This document shows, piece by piece, positions 16,770-24,895 of a DNA stretch of 37,821 bases; within the stretch, counting starts at the first letter, position 1; every line of letters starts with the position of its first letter. Below the pieces are notes generated by a model. It was not told the DNA's origin. It saw nothing but the letters and a program-made list of their open reading frames with translations, and ran no database searches. A program made the translations under genes and the position numbers. Location: positions 1-37,821 of the forward strand of contig CALMIR010000107.1 of assembly GCA_937864265.1 (NCBI GenBank), given 5' to 3'. The DNA is from an uncultured Saprospirales bacterium (lineage in GTDB: Bacteria > Bacteroidota > Bacteroidia > Chitinophagales > Saprospiraceae).

Positions 16770-17570
16770 ATGTCCAAACAAGGAAAAATTTTCTCTATGG
16801 CCGAAATGGCGGCCAATGGCGAAGCACCAGAGTTGCTGTTTTGGGTAGGTTGTGCGGGCAGTTATGATGCGCGGGCTCAAAAAGTGACAAAAGCTTTTTG
16901 CGACATATTGAATGCAGTTGGAATATCGTTTGCCATTTTAGGCAATGAGGAGCAGTGTACCGGCGACCCTGCGCGGCGGGCAGGAAATGAATTTGTATTC
17001 CAGATGCTGGCCTTGCAGAATATTCAAACCCTCAATGAGTATGAAATAAAGAAAATAGTGACGGCTTGCCCCCACTGTTTCAATGCTTTGAAAAACGAAT
17101 ACCCTGCCCTGGGCGGCCATTATGAAGTCGTCCACCATACCCAATTGTTGCAACAACTGATTGATGAAGGGCGCATTAAAATGAAAGAGGGCGGTTCTTT
17201 TAAAGGCAAAAAGATCACTTATCACGACTCTTGCTACCTGGGCCGGATCAACGGGGTCTATGAAGCGCCGCGGCAGGTTTTGGAAAGCCTGGATGCCGAC
17301 CTTTCCGAAATGAAGCGCAGCCGCAGCAATGGGCTGTGCTGTGGCGCTGGTGGCGCCCAAATGTGGAAAGAGGACGAACCAGGCAACAAACGCATCAATA
17401 TCGAACGCGCCGAAGAAGCCCTGGCCACCAATGTCTCTATCATCGCCGTCAATTGCCCATTTTGCCTGACGATGCTGTCTGATGGAGTGAAAGCCAAAGA
17501 CAAGCAGGATGAGGTGATGGTGTATGATTTGGCGGAGTTGGTATTGAATAATGTGGTGGGTGGTGTATAG
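16770..17570 (+). CDS. CCG-domain (Fe-S)-binding oxidoreductase subunit (heterodisulfide reductase B-like)
   Basis: A 266-residue cytoplasmic protein with two cysteine-rich CCG repeats. The first has WVGCAGSYD (Cys28), EEQCTGDP (Cys63) and TACPHCFN; the second has [18 protein letters not shown] and [10 protein letters not shown]. In HdrB, GlpC and LldE relatives these ligate a 4Fe-4S or non-cubane cluster and pass electrons to or from a quinone, flavin or disulfide partner. The flanking ferredoxin-type partner often found upstream is missing; DUF4230 occupies that place. The ATG at 16770 is preferred; an overlapping short frame starting at 16676 is not coding. A small conserved protein follows 52 bp downstream. 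Confidence 0.9.
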   Translation: MSKQGKIFSMAEMAANGEAPELLFWVGCAGSYDARAQKVTKAFCDILNAVGISFAILGNEEQCTGDPARRAGNEFVFQMLALQNIQTLNEYEIKKIVTACPHCFNALKNEYPALGGHYEVVHHTQLLQQLIDEGRIKMKEGGSFKGKKITYHDSCYLGRINGVYEAPRQVLESLDADLSEMKRSRSNGLCCGAGGAQMWKEDEPGNKRINIERAEEALATNVSIIAVNCPFCLTMLSDGVKAKDKQDEVMVYDLAELVLNNVVGGV

Positions 17571-17622
17571 CCCCTAATACCTATTGTCTAACATCTATTG
17601 TCTAACATGATTTCTGATAAAA

Positions 17623-18105
17623 ATGCTTACTGATTATCAACAACTTTCCGATACCTCTAGGGTTTGGGTATATCAAGCCAACCCTGCATTTCGTCAAGAA
17701 GATTTACCGCTGGTGCAAATGCGAATAGATCAATTCGTGGAAAACTGGATCAGCCACAACCGACAACTAAAAGCCTATGGCGGCGTTCAGGAAGGCCGTT
17801 TTGTGGTATTGATGGTGGACGAGAGCCTAGCCGACGTAAGCGGCTGTTCCATAGATAGTTCTGTCGCCTTCTTGAAGCAATTGCAAGCTGAATTTGGCGT
17901 AGAACTATTTGATCGAATGGTATTTGCCTGGCAAGACGGCGATCAAGTAAAAGCTGCCGATCGCGATGCTTTTTCCCAATTATACGCTCAAGGTCTTATC
18001 CATGATGATACCCTTGTTTATGACCCTTTGGTAAATAATAAGAAGGCTTTTGATGAAGGCTGGATCAAACCTTTAAAGGAAAGCTGGCACAAAAGGATGG
18101 TTTAG
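17623..18105 (+). CDS. Conserved small protein (family often labelled 'ABC transporter ATPase', but no ATPase motifs)
   Basis: This 160-residue soluble protein begins MLTDYQQLSDTSRVWVYQAN. It carries LMVDESLADVSGCSIDSSVAFLK as its most striking conserved-looking stretch. Bacteroidota homologues are commonly named ABC transporter ATPase, yet there is no Walker A, Walker B or ABC signature. The GCSIDSS Cys and the preceding DE could be functional residues. Its recurrent neighbour in this phylum, as I recall, is the CCG Fe-S protein found just upstream here, so a linked role is possible. Function unknown. Confidence 0.8.
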   Translation: MLTDYQQLSDTSRVWVYQANPAFRQEDLPLVQMRIDQFVENWISHNRQLKAYGGVQEGRFVVLMVDESLADVSGCSIDSSVAFLKQLQAEFGVELFDRMVFAWQDGDQVKAADRDAFSQLYAQGLIHDDTLVYDPLVNNKKAFDEGWIKPLKESWHKRMV

Positions 18106-18332
18106 TCCCTAAGGTAGCGGGTAGTAAATAACAAACATAGTATCCAACATCCACATACGACCCGCTGAGACGTTTCCTAAGCATTGTCAGAGAACCCGAA
18201 TGCAATGGTTTGCAGGCTTCTAATTTAGCGCTGCCACGCCTTTCACAGCATTCGCATCCGCAAACACCGTGGAAATATTTTTGTTATTTGACAATTTTTG
18301 TGGGAAAACATTTCCAAAAAAAAAAAATTAGC

Positions 18333-18340
18333 TACCTTTG
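18333..18340 (+). promoter_or_regulatory. -7 box of the bL25 gene
   Basis: TACCTTTG matches TAnnTTTG exactly, 50 nt before the ATG at 18390. A TTT at 18311-18313 is at the -33 distance but lacks the G. An A tract (18316-18327) lies just upstream and could act as an UP-like element. Confidence 0.45.
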
Positions 18341-18389
18341 CGCACCCTTAGGGAAAAACAGTTCCACCACAATAGAAAATAAACAGAAA

Positions 18390-18974
18390 ATGGAAGTTGT
18401 AGCAATCAGCCCAAAAAAGCGTGCTGACTTGGGAAAGAAGGCCAGCAAGGCCGTGAGAAGAGAGGAGGAAATACCCTGCGTCATGTACGGCGGTGAGGAA
18501 AATATCTTTTTCTCTGTTACATCAAAAGATGTGAAAGACCTGATCTATACGCCCGATTTCAAGCTGGCAGAAATCAATATTGATGGCAAGAATTACCGGG
18601 CATTTATCAAAGACATCCAGTGGCATCCTATTACGGATAGCATCAGACACATCGACTTTCTGCTGCTGGCTGAAGGCCGCAAAGTAAAGGTGGATGTGCC
18701 TTTGCGTTTTACCGGTGTATCTCCTGGTGTAAAGCTGGGTGGAAAATTGCTGCAGAACGTGCGCAAAATCACCATCAAGACCCTGCCCAAGCACTTGATT
18801 GATGCTGTATATGTGGACATTTCTAATCTAGATTTGGGGCAATCTGTCCGGGTGCGCGATATTAAGCCAGAAGACAACGTGGAAATTATGAACGCTCCGA
18901 GCATTCCGATAGCCACGATCGAAATTCCACGTGCATTGCGTAGTGCTGCAGCTGCGGCTGATAAGAAAAAATAA
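18390..18974 (+). CDS. rplY: 50S ribosomal protein bL25 (long, Ctc/TL5 form)
   Basis: A 194-residue 5S rRNA-binding ribosomal protein. The start at 18390 (MEVVAISPKKRADLGKKASK) fits the family; the open frame extends 60 codons upstream without family resemblance and across the promoter. The N-terminal domain (to about 95) contains IPCVMYGGEENIFFSV and a WHPITDSIRHIDFLLL segment. The C-terminal TL5-like domain has VPLRFTGVSPGVKLGGKLLQ and PKHLIDAVYVDISNLDLGQS. A short Ala/Lys-rich tail ends the protein. A strong hairpin follows at 19026. Confidence 0.95.
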   Translation: MEVVAISPKKRADLGKKASKAVRREEEIPCVMYGGEENIFFSVTSKDVKDLIYTPDFKLAEINIDGKNYRAFIKDIQWHPITDSIRHIDFLLLAEGRKVKVDVPLRFTGVSPGVKLGGKLLQNVRKITIKTLPKHLIDAVYVDISNLDLGQSVRVRDIKPEDNVEIMNAPSIPIATIEIPRALRSAAAAADKKK

Positions 18975-19025
18975 GCGCCAGTTTGGGGTCATTTACCCTA
19001 AATTGACAAAATACACCCATTTAAA

Positions 19026-19061
19026 ATGAGGTATAAGCCTATCTTTGTGCTTATACCTCAT
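19026..19061. terminator. 13-bp hairpin between bL25 and the nitrilase gene, with a -7 box in its loop
   Basis: ATGAGGTATAAGC (19026-19038) and GCTTATACCTCAT (19049-19061) are perfect inverted arms around a 10-nt loop. Followed by CTTTATTTT, it could terminate bL25 transcripts. The loop and its left edge carry TATCTTTG (19040-19047), an exact -7 match only 24 nt before the ATG at 19071, so it may also be the next gene's promoter or operator. Confidence 0.6.
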
Positions 19062-19070
19062 CTTTATTTT

Positions 19071-19841
19071 ATGAATACACTTCATGTTCGACTGCTGCAA
19101 ACGGACTTAGTTTGGGAAAATCCAAACGCCAACCACCAACACATTCAAGCACTCCTTGAGGCTACGCCAAGCTCTTGCGATCTAATTGTTTTGCCTGAAA
19201 TGTTTAGCACCGGATTTAGCATGAATCCCATCAACGTTGCGGAAGAGATGGGTGGCACGAGTATGCAATGGATGGCAGATCAAGCGAATAAGTACCAATC
19301 CGTTGTGGTTGGCAGTTTGGTCATTCACGCCCAAGGACAGTATTACAATCGCCTCATCTGGATGTCAGCAGATGGGACTTACCAATATTATGACAAAAAG
19401 CACCTGTTTGCTATGGCAGGGGAAGCGGATCACTATCAAGCGGGCAAACAGCAGCTTTTGGTAGAATTGAAAGGATGGAAAGTAATGCCTTTGATTTGTT
19501 ACGACCTAAGATTCCCGGTTTGGAGCCGAAACACAATGGACTACGATTTGCTACTGTATGTAGCCAACTGGCCAGATAAAAGAAAGATGCACTGGCAAAC
19601 GCTCCTGGCAGCCCGCGCTATTGAAAATCAGGCTTATACCATTGGGCTTAACCGATGCGGTAGCGATGCCAATGGTTTGTACTATTCAGGCGACACTGCT
19701 GTGTACGATTATGGAGGTGAGTTATTGGGGCGGATTTCCCACCAGGAAGGCATTCTTGATTTGAAGTTGAACAAAGCTGCTCAACAAGACTATCGGAATA
19801 AATTGCCCTTTCTACAAGACAGAGATAACTTCTCTTTTTAG
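19071..19841 (+). CDS. Carbon-nitrogen hydrolase (omega-amidase YafV/Nit2-like)
   Basis: A 256-residue nitrilase-superfamily amidase. The catalytic triad is plain: Glu43 in VLPEMFSTGFS, Lys110 in YYDKKHLF, and nucleophile Cys143 in LICYDLRFPVW. LPEMFSTGF together with CYDLRFPVW is characteristic of the omega-amidase branch that hydrolyses alpha-ketoglutaramate and alpha-ketosuccinamate. The start at 19071 (MNTLHVRLLQTDLVWENPNA) is chosen over an upstream frame because the latter lies in the hairpin. The gene converges with alanine dehydrogenase and is separated from it by a bidirectional terminator. Confidence 0.92.
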   Translation: MNTLHVRLLQTDLVWENPNANHQHIQALLEATPSSCDLIVLPEMFSTGFSMNPINVAEEMGGTSMQWMADQANKYQSVVVGSLVIHAQGQYYNRLIWMSADGTYQYYDKKHLFAMAGEADHYQAGKQQLLVELKGWKVMPLICYDLRFPVWSRNTMDYDLLLYVANWPDKRKMHWQTLLAARAIENQAYTIGLNRCGSDANGLYYSGDTAVYDYGGELLGRISHQEGILDLKLNKAAQQDYRNKLPFLQDRDNFSF

Positions 19842-19853
19842 CGCTTCTTGAAC

Positions 19854-19889
19854 GATGCGACCTTTCTGTTATTCCAGAAAGGTCGCATC
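19854..19889. terminator. Bidirectional terminator hairpin
   Basis: GATGCGACCTTTCTG (19854-19868) and CAGAAAGGTCGCATC (19875-19889) form a perfect 15-bp stem with a 6-nt loop, placed exactly between two convergent genes. Confidence 0.8.
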
Positions 19890-19905
19890 CAATTGGTTTG
19901 CACAA

Positions 19906-21018
19906 TTACAACACCGTTTCTACCTCCTCATAAGGTAACCCAAAAGCATCGGCAACACCTTTATACACTACCTTGCCTTGTACGACATTCAATCCCAGTT
20001 TTAGCGGCTGGTTTTCTTGGCAGGCCTTTTGCCAGCCCTTATCCGCCAGTTGAATCGCATAAGGAAGGGTCGCATTGGTGAGCGCAATGGTCGAAGTATA
20101 GGGTACTGCTCCAGGCATGTTGGCCACGCAGTAATGCACCACATCATCGATGATATAAGTAGGGTTGGCATGTGTGGTAGGTTCGCAAGTTTCAATACAA
20201 CCGCCTTGGTCAACCGCCACATCAACCAGTACCGTACCAGGCCTCATTTCTTTCAACATATCGCGGGTGATCAGCTTGGGCGCTTTAGCACCTGGAATCA
20301 ACACAGCGCCTACAATCAGGTCGGCATTTTTGATCAATCGGCGAATATTGTACTCGTTGCTGTATAGCGTAGTTACATTGGCTGGCATGACATCCGATAA
20401 ATAGCGCAGCCGATTGAGGTTCACATCTAAAATGATTACATGTGCGCCTAAGCCCGCAGCCATTTTTGCCGCCTGAGTGCCCACTATGCCGCCACCCAAA
20501 ACTAGCACTTTACCCGGTTCGACACCTGGTACACCTCCCAGCAATACACCGCGGCCTTTTACAGGTTTTTCCAAGTATTTAGCGCCTTCCTGAATGGCCA
20601 TGCGCCCGGCTACTTCCGACATAGGCACCAAAAGCGGCAAGGAACGATCAGGCAATTCTACCGTTTCATAAGCCAGACAGACTGCTTTGCGCTCGATCAT
20701 CGCCAGGGTGAGTGGCTCGTAGGAAGCAAAGTGAAAATAGGTAAACAACAACTGATCTTCCTTAATCAAGTCGTACTCTATCTGGATCGGTTCCTTCACT
20801 TTAATGATCATTTCAGCAATACCGTAAACCGATTGTATATCCGGTAAAATAGAAGCCCCGGCAGCCTCGTATTCCTGGTCGGGAAAACCGCTGCCTTCTC
20901 CTGCTGTATGCTGAATATATACCTTATGCCCTCTTTTGGTCAATTCAAGGGCACCTGCAGGGGTAAGCGCTACCCGGTTTTCGTTGTCTTTGATCTCTTT
21001 TGGAACGCCGATCACCAT
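19906..21018 (-). CDS. ald: Alanine dehydrogenase
   Basis: A 370-residue NAD-dependent enzyme interconverting L-alanine with pyruvate and ammonia. The N-terminal catalytic domain starts MVIGVPKEIKDNENRVALTP and has Lys75 (IIKVKEP) and His96 (TYFHFAS) at canonical positions. The NAD-binding Rossmann motif is VLVLGGGIVGTQAAKMA, and VDVAVDQGG carries the third catalytic residue. The ANMPGAVPYTSTIALTNATL block is typical of Ald. Length and start agree with the family. It has its own good promoter upstream. Confidence 0.97.
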   Translation of the reverse strand: MVIGVPKEIKDNENRVALTPAGALELTKRGHKVYIQHTAGEGSGFPDQEYEAAGASILPDIQSVYGIAEMIIKVKEPIQIEYDLIKEDQLLFTYFHFASYEPLTLAMIERKAVCLAYETVELPDRSLPLLVPMSEVAGRMAIQEGAKYLEKPVKGRGVLLGGVPGVEPGKVLVLGGGIVGTQAAKMAAGLGAHVIILDVNLNRLRYLSDVMPANVTTLYSNEYNIRRLIKNADLIVGAVLIPGAKAPKLITRDMLKEMRPGTVLVDVAVDQGGCIETCEPTTHANPTYIIDDVVHYCVANMPGAVPYTSTIALTNATLPYAIQLADKGWQKACQENQPLKLGLNVVQGKVVYKGVADAFGLPYEEVETVL

Positions 21019-21056
21019 AAAATTATGTGTTTTAATTGATTAGGAAAATGAACGCG

Positions 21057-21087
21057 CAAAGATACGTAATGAACGCTTGACAGCCAA
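21057..21087 (-). promoter_or_regulatory. Promoter of ald
   Basis: On the minus strand TATCTTTG (21064-21057) matches TAnnTTTG exactly and TTG (21087-21085) lies 20 nt upstream. The ATG is about 38 nt downstream of the -7 box. Confidence 0.65.
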
Positions 21088-21093
21088 TAAAAA

Positions 21094-21136
21094 AAGCGCG
21101 TGGAAACGTTCAAGAGAACTACGCTTCCACGCGCTT
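21094..21136 (-). terminator. Intrinsic terminator of mqnD
   Basis: AAGCGCGTGGAA (21094-21105) and TTCCACGCGCTT (21125-21136) form a perfect 12-bp stem with an inner GTTC/GAAC pairing. Read on the minus strand the stem runs into seven T residues, a classic rho-independent end. Confidence 0.85.
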
Positions 21137-21200
21137 GGAAAAAACGAACTTACTTTTTTTAACCTGTCTATGTAAGATCAACAACCGTGCCAATTTAACT

Positions 21201-22031
21201 TCAATCTACAAAAATAGCACACTCATGGACCGGAATTACACCTTTAGCCACAGCTATGTCGAACATGCGCTGTACGGCCTCCTTGCCTTGGGTTCCCAAT
21301 TCCAAGGTAAAATCATTGACATACAAACCAATATGTTGTTGCATGACAGCAGTTTCCATTTCTTGGGCGTATTGCTTCACAAATTCGGCGGAATCTTCCG
21401 GATGATCCATCGCAAAACGCACGCTTCGATGCATCACACGATTGACTGCCCGCTGCACTTCCAAGGGCAAATCGCGTTTTACCACTATACCGCCTAAAGG
21501 AATAGGCATGTCTGTGGTAGCTTCCCAATAATCGCCGAGGTCTTTTATCTTGACCAGTCCTTTTGCTTCGTAGGTAAAACGATTTTCATGGATGATTACG
21601 CCTGCGTCGAAATGCCCCTGCAACACCCCATTTTCTATTTCTGAGAAAAGGACTTCTGTTTTCATAGAGATATCCGGGTATGCCATACTGAGCAGGAAAT
21701 TGGCAGTAGTATATTTTCCAGGGACGGCGACATGGGCTTTGCGCAGGGTTTTATGATCTAAAGGACTGCGGGCAATCAACAATGGACCAACGCCTTTGCC
21801 CAAGGCGCTTCCCGCATCCAGTAGTACATAATCATCTATCAGATAGGCAAATGCGTGGTAGCTGAGTTTGGTAATATCCAGATTTTTGGCGAATGCCCTT
21901 TGATTTAATGCTTCCACATCGGCCATGATGACCTCAAAGCTCAGCCCTTCCGTATCGATTTTGCCGTGAATCATGGCATCAAAAATGAAGGTATCGTTGG
22001 GGCAAGGGGAAAATCCGAGTGTTAGTTTCAT
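21201..22031 (-). CDS. mqnD: 1,4-dihydroxy-6-naphthoate synthase (futalosine pathway)
   Basis: A 276-residue enzyme of the futalosine route to menaquinone, converting cyclic dehypoxanthine futalosine to 1,4-dihydroxy-6-naphthoate. The N-terminus MKLTLGFSPCPNDTFIFDAM is the MqnD signature and the fold is that of a periplasmic-binding protein. His148 in FDAGVIIHENRF is the expected catalytic base. GKYTTANFLL and DMPIPLGGIVVKRDL are also conserved. It is a single-gene unit here; no other mqn gene is within the window. Confidence 0.95.
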   Translation of the reverse strand: MKLTLGFSPCPNDTFIFDAMIHGKIDTEGLSFEVIMADVEALNQRAFAKNLDITKLSYHAFAYLIDDYVLLDAGSALGKGVGPLLIARSPLDHKTLRKAHVAVPGKYTTANFLLSMAYPDISMKTEVLFSEIENGVLQGHFDAGVIIHENRFTYEAKGLVKIKDLGDYWEATTDMPIPLGGIVVKRDLPLEVQRAVNRVMHRSVRFAMDHPEDSAEFVKQYAQEMETAVMQQHIGLYVNDFTLELGTQGKEAVQRMFDIAVAKGVIPVHECAIFVD

Positions 22032-22446
22032 TGAGGCAGCTTGTTTAGGGGAATATAACGCGATCTACTCGAAAAAAGTTGATGGTTTACCCATGTCCTC
22101 CCACTTTGAAGTAGATGAAAAATGCCAACGCTTGCAAAAAATTATTACTTTTTTCTTCTACAATTTTTTATTCTTATACCTATTGCTTACCTTGCCGCAT
22201 CGTGCTAAAAAAGCAAAAATTTTTATTCCCCATCTAACTGTATCCTCTCCTAAGTCAACAGATCATGTATTCCAATGGAATGAGTTTTTTATTTATTGAC
22301 TATACAATAAATGATGGCTATTTTTCCTTCCATTGTTGATTCTTCGGCCAATGTTGTGATTAAAAGGAGGCCAAACCACCTTCACATCTTGGTTCAAAGA
22401 ATGTTTTTTCAAAACGCAGCTATTATTTCACCTAAAACAATAAAAA
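22032..22446. other. Intergenic stretch before the Tail Collar cluster
   Basis: AT-rich and without a gene. It contains a small palindrome ATTCCA-A-TGGAAT followed by TGAGTTTTTTATTTATTG near 22270, and the first copy of the TCACCTAAAAC leader motif just before 22447. I see no clear -7 box. Confidence 0.4.
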
Positions 22447-22974
22447 ATGGATCCAATTATCGGTCAAATTCAACCTTTTGGCTTTAATTTTCCACCCAAA
22501 GGCTGGGCGCTCTGCGATGGGCAAATATTGCCAATCAGTACGAATACCGCTCTATTTTCTTTGCTAGGCGTTACCTACGGCGGTAACGGCCAAACTACAT
22601 TTGCCTTACCCGATTTGCGCGGGCGAGCCATGATGCATCAGGGTAATGGCTTAGGCATTGATCCAGTGGTTATTGGGCAAAAAGGAGGCAATAACTCCAC
22701 CACACTAAGCTCAGCTAACCTTCCTTCCCATACCCACGCCATCCAACTGCCCGTCAATAATGGCACTGGTGGAACGGATGAGCCTGCTGGCGCTTATTTG
22801 GCAGCTTCTCCTGCTGGCGATGCTTTTGCTGGCACTCCTGGTGCTAACCAATTTTATGGCAGCGGCATCAACTCTAGCGCAGTGGGTAACAATCAATCCT
22901 TTTCCAATATGCAGCCTTATTTGACGATAAGCATTTGCATTGCGCTGCAAGGAATTTATCCAGCCAGAAACTAG
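22447..22974 (+). CDS. Tail Collar domain protein 1 (MdpB-like)
   Basis: A 175-residue protein with a phage Tail Collar domain in its N-terminal half: MDPIIGQIQPFGFNFPPKGW, CDGQILPISTNTALFSLLG, YGGNGQTTFALPDLRGR. The second half is Gly/Ala/Asn rich (LPSHTHAIQLPVNNGTGGTD, then ANQFYGSGINSS) and ends QPYLTISICIALQGIYPARN. Members are often called microcystin-dependent or phage tail proteins; the function in non-phage settings is unknown. There is no signal peptide. It is the first of three tandem copies and closer to copy 3 than to copy 2. A TCACCTAAAACAAT motif precedes the start. Confidence 0.9.
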   Translation: MDPIIGQIQPFGFNFPPKGWALCDGQILPISTNTALFSLLGVTYGGNGQTTFALPDLRGRAMMHQGNGLGIDPVVIGQKGGNNSTTLSSANLPSHTHAIQLPVNNGTGGTDEPAGAYLAASPAGDAFAGTPGANQFYGSGINSSAVGNNQSFSNMQPYLTISICIALQGIYPARN

Positions 22975-23026
22975 CAGACTGGCCACTTTTAACATTATTC
23001 ATTGAATCACCTAAAACAATTTTATA

Positions 23027-23554
23027 ATGAATCAATTTTTGGGTCAAATTCAGCCTTTTGGTTTCCCTTTCGCTCCATTTAGTTGGGCTTTTTGCAATGG
23101 TCAATTGATGGCTATTACAAGCAATGAAGCACTATTCTCTTTATTGGGTACCATGTATGGCGGCGATGGTCAGACTACTTTTGGCATACCTGATCTTAGA
23201 GGTAGAATCATGCTGCATCAGGGTAGTGGCCCCGGAATCAATCCTGTAAACATAGGAGAAATGTCGGGACACAATAACAATACACTTACTGTTGCCAACT
23301 TGCCGACGCATGCACACGGCATACAACTGCCGGTCAATAATGGAGCGGGTGGAACGGACGAACCTGCTGGTGATTACTTGGCTGTATCCCCATCAGGCGA
23401 TGCCTATGCTGCCAACCCGGGTGGCAACCAGTTTTATGGAAGCAATGTCAATACAGCCGCTGTAGGCAGTAATGTACCTTTTTCCATCATGCAGCCTTAT
23501 TTGGTCATAAGCGTTTGTATTGCTACAGAAGGGATTTATCCATCCAGAAATTAG
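23027..23554 (+). CDS. Tail Collar domain protein 2
   Basis: A 175-residue paralogue of the neighbouring copies, 52 bp after copy 1 on the same strand. The Tail Collar core reads FCNGQLMAITSNEALFSLLG and YGGDGQTTFGIPDLRGRIML. It is the most diverged of the three (for example HGIQLPVNNGAGGTDEPAGD and NPGGNQFYGSNVNTAAVGSN), while the last 25 residues stay close. The leader AATCACCTAAAACAATTTTATA closely resembles those of copies 1 and 3, so the unit duplicated with its translation-initiation region. Role unknown. Confidence 0.9.
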   Translation: MNQFLGQIQPFGFPFAPFSWAFCNGQLMAITSNEALFSLLGTMYGGDGQTTFGIPDLRGRIMLHQGSGPGINPVNIGEMSGHNNNTLTVANLPTHAHGIQLPVNNGAGGTDEPAGDYLAVSPSGDAYAANPGGNQFYGSNVNTAAVGSNVPFSIMQPYLVISVCIATEGIYPSRN

Positions 23555-23606
23555 GCATCGTCCTACTTTTTTCAAAAAATATTGACTCACCTAAAAGAAC
23601 ATTATA

Positions 23607-24134
23607 ATGGAAGCTATTATCGGTCAAATTCAACCCTTTGGTTTCAATTTTGCCCCCAAAAACTGGGCTTTTTGCGATGGGCAATTAATTTCAATTAGCA
23701 CGAATTCTGCCCTATTTTCTTTGCTAGGCACTATCTACGGCGGTGACGGCCAAACTACATTTGCCTTACCCGACCTGCGTGGCAGAACGGCCTTGCATCA
23801 AGGAAGCGGCCCTGGTATTGACTCTACCAAAATAGGTACTAAAGGGGGCAGCAACTCCACCACATTAAGCACAGCTACCATTCCGTCTCATACACATGCC
23901 ATCCAACTGCCCGTCAATAATGGTGCTGGTGGAACGGATGAACCCGCTGGTGCTTATTTAGCGGCTTCTCCTTCTGGCGATGCTTTTGCCGGTGCTCCTG
24001 GTACAAACCAATTCTATGGCAGCGGTATTAACAGCGCTACAACTGGAAGTAACGTGCCCTTTTCGAATATGCAGCCTTACTTGGTCATTAATTTTTGTAT
24101 TGCTTTGTATGGAATTTATCCATCCAGGAATTGA
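23607..24134 (+). CDS. Tail Collar domain protein 3
   Basis: A 175-residue third copy, 52 bp after copy 2. MEAIIGQIQPFGFNFAPKNW and CDGQLISISTNSALFSLLG closely match copy 1, as does DEPAGAYLAASPSGDAFAGA. The three genes share length, spacing and leader, and most likely form one transcript ending at the hairpin at 24167. No tail, capsid or integrase genes are nearby, so this is not a recognisable prophage remnant. Confidence 0.9.
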   Translation: MEAIIGQIQPFGFNFAPKNWAFCDGQLISISTNSALFSLLGTIYGGDGQTTFALPDLRGRTALHQGSGPGIDSTKIGTKGGSNSTTLSTATIPSHTHAIQLPVNNGAGGTDEPAGAYLAASPSGDAFAGAPGTNQFYGSGINSATTGSNVPFSNMQPYLVINFCIALYGIYPSRN

Positions 24135-24166
24135 CCTTAAAGCATGATTGAATAGACCTTCGAAGG

Positions 24167-24185
24167 GAACGGGGCTTCCCCGTTC
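24167..24185 (+). terminator. Terminator-like hairpin after the Tail Collar cluster
   Basis: GAACGGGG-CTT-CCCCGTTC is an 8-bp perfect stem with a triloop, 33 bp after the third stop codon and followed by TCTTC. Confidence 0.6.
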
Positions 24186-24251
24186 TCTTCAATGAGGTGC
24201 TGTACTTCATCTGTGTTTTTTTATTTTGAAGCATCTATTAACCTTTTCTGC

Positions 24252-24875
24252 ATGCAATTCATTATAAAAACCCCTCCTGAGGAACTACTCCGCGCCAAAA
24301 AATGGTGGCAGGATTTGGAAGGCCAGTGGAAAATGGCTTACAACGAAGCCCTTTTTGGAAATGGCCCCACACTGGAGCCACCCCACGATGACGCCCTTAT
24401 GGTGCTGCTCATTGGCGTGGATACCATCCGATTGGCCGGCCCCACAGCCATTCATCCCAATACCTCTGTCAAATTGACTACTTTGAATGGGTTGATTCCT
24501 TTGTATCAACTGCGCTACCTTTCGATTACGAATATGCAATTTGAGAACCTCAAACCGCTTTACCGGCATACCAAATTGCAGCACTTATTTGTCTATGAAA
24601 ATGACTTAAAATCCATAGAAGGCGTAGAAAATATGCTCGAACTGGAAGATTTTTATTTTCAACAGAATCAGGTTAGCGACCTCAGCCCGGTTCGCAAATT
24701 GACCAAATTGCAAACGCTCTATGCCAGCAACAACAGCTTTGAGCGCATTAATGGGCTTACTCCTGAGCACGGCGATAAGTTGAAACGTTTCCACATCACG
24801 CCCAATGACCAATTGCCCGACCGGGAAATCATTCGGGTACAGAATGAGTTGGGCATTATTTGCCGGAAAGGCTGA
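24252..24875 (+). CDS. Leucine-rich repeat protein
   Basis: A 207-residue protein starting MQFIIKTPPEELLRAKKWWQ. A helical, Trp-rich N-terminus of about 60 residues precedes four to five leucine-rich repeats of the bacterial SDS22-like kind (LYQLRYLSITNMQFENLKPL, TKLQHLFVYENDLKSIEGV, LELEDFYFQQNQVSDLSPV, TKLQTLYASNNSFERINGL). There is no signal peptide. The upstream in-frame TTG/ATG extension is rejected because it overlaps the terminator region. Such repeats usually mediate protein binding; the partner is unknown. Confidence 0.82.
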   Translation: MQFIIKTPPEELLRAKKWWQDLEGQWKMAYNEALFGNGPTLEPPHDDALMVLLIGVDTIRLAGPTAIHPNTSVKLTTLNGLIPLYQLRYLSITNMQFENLKPLYRHTKLQHLFVYENDLKSIEGVENMLELEDFYFQQNQVSDLSPVRKLTKLQTLYASNNSFERINGLTPEHGDKLKRFHITPNDQLPDREIIRVQNELGIICRKG

Positions 24876-24895
24876 AAGGAGGGGCTGTGGCAAGG

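Noticed and set aside
16676-16867. Short frame before the Fe-S protein
   Set aside because: It overlaps both neighbours in another frame and has no sensible composition.
17623-18105. ABC transporter ATPase
   Set aside because: No Walker A, Walker B or signature motif is present in the 160 residues.
18210-18389. N-terminal extension of bL25
   Set aside because: The 60 extra codons cross the -7 promoter box and show no ribosomal protein similarity; the family starts at 18390.
22447-24134. Tail Collar genes as a prophage or contractile injection system
   Set aside because: No sheath, tube, baseplate, capsid, integrase or lysis genes are nearby; neighbours are metabolic genes.
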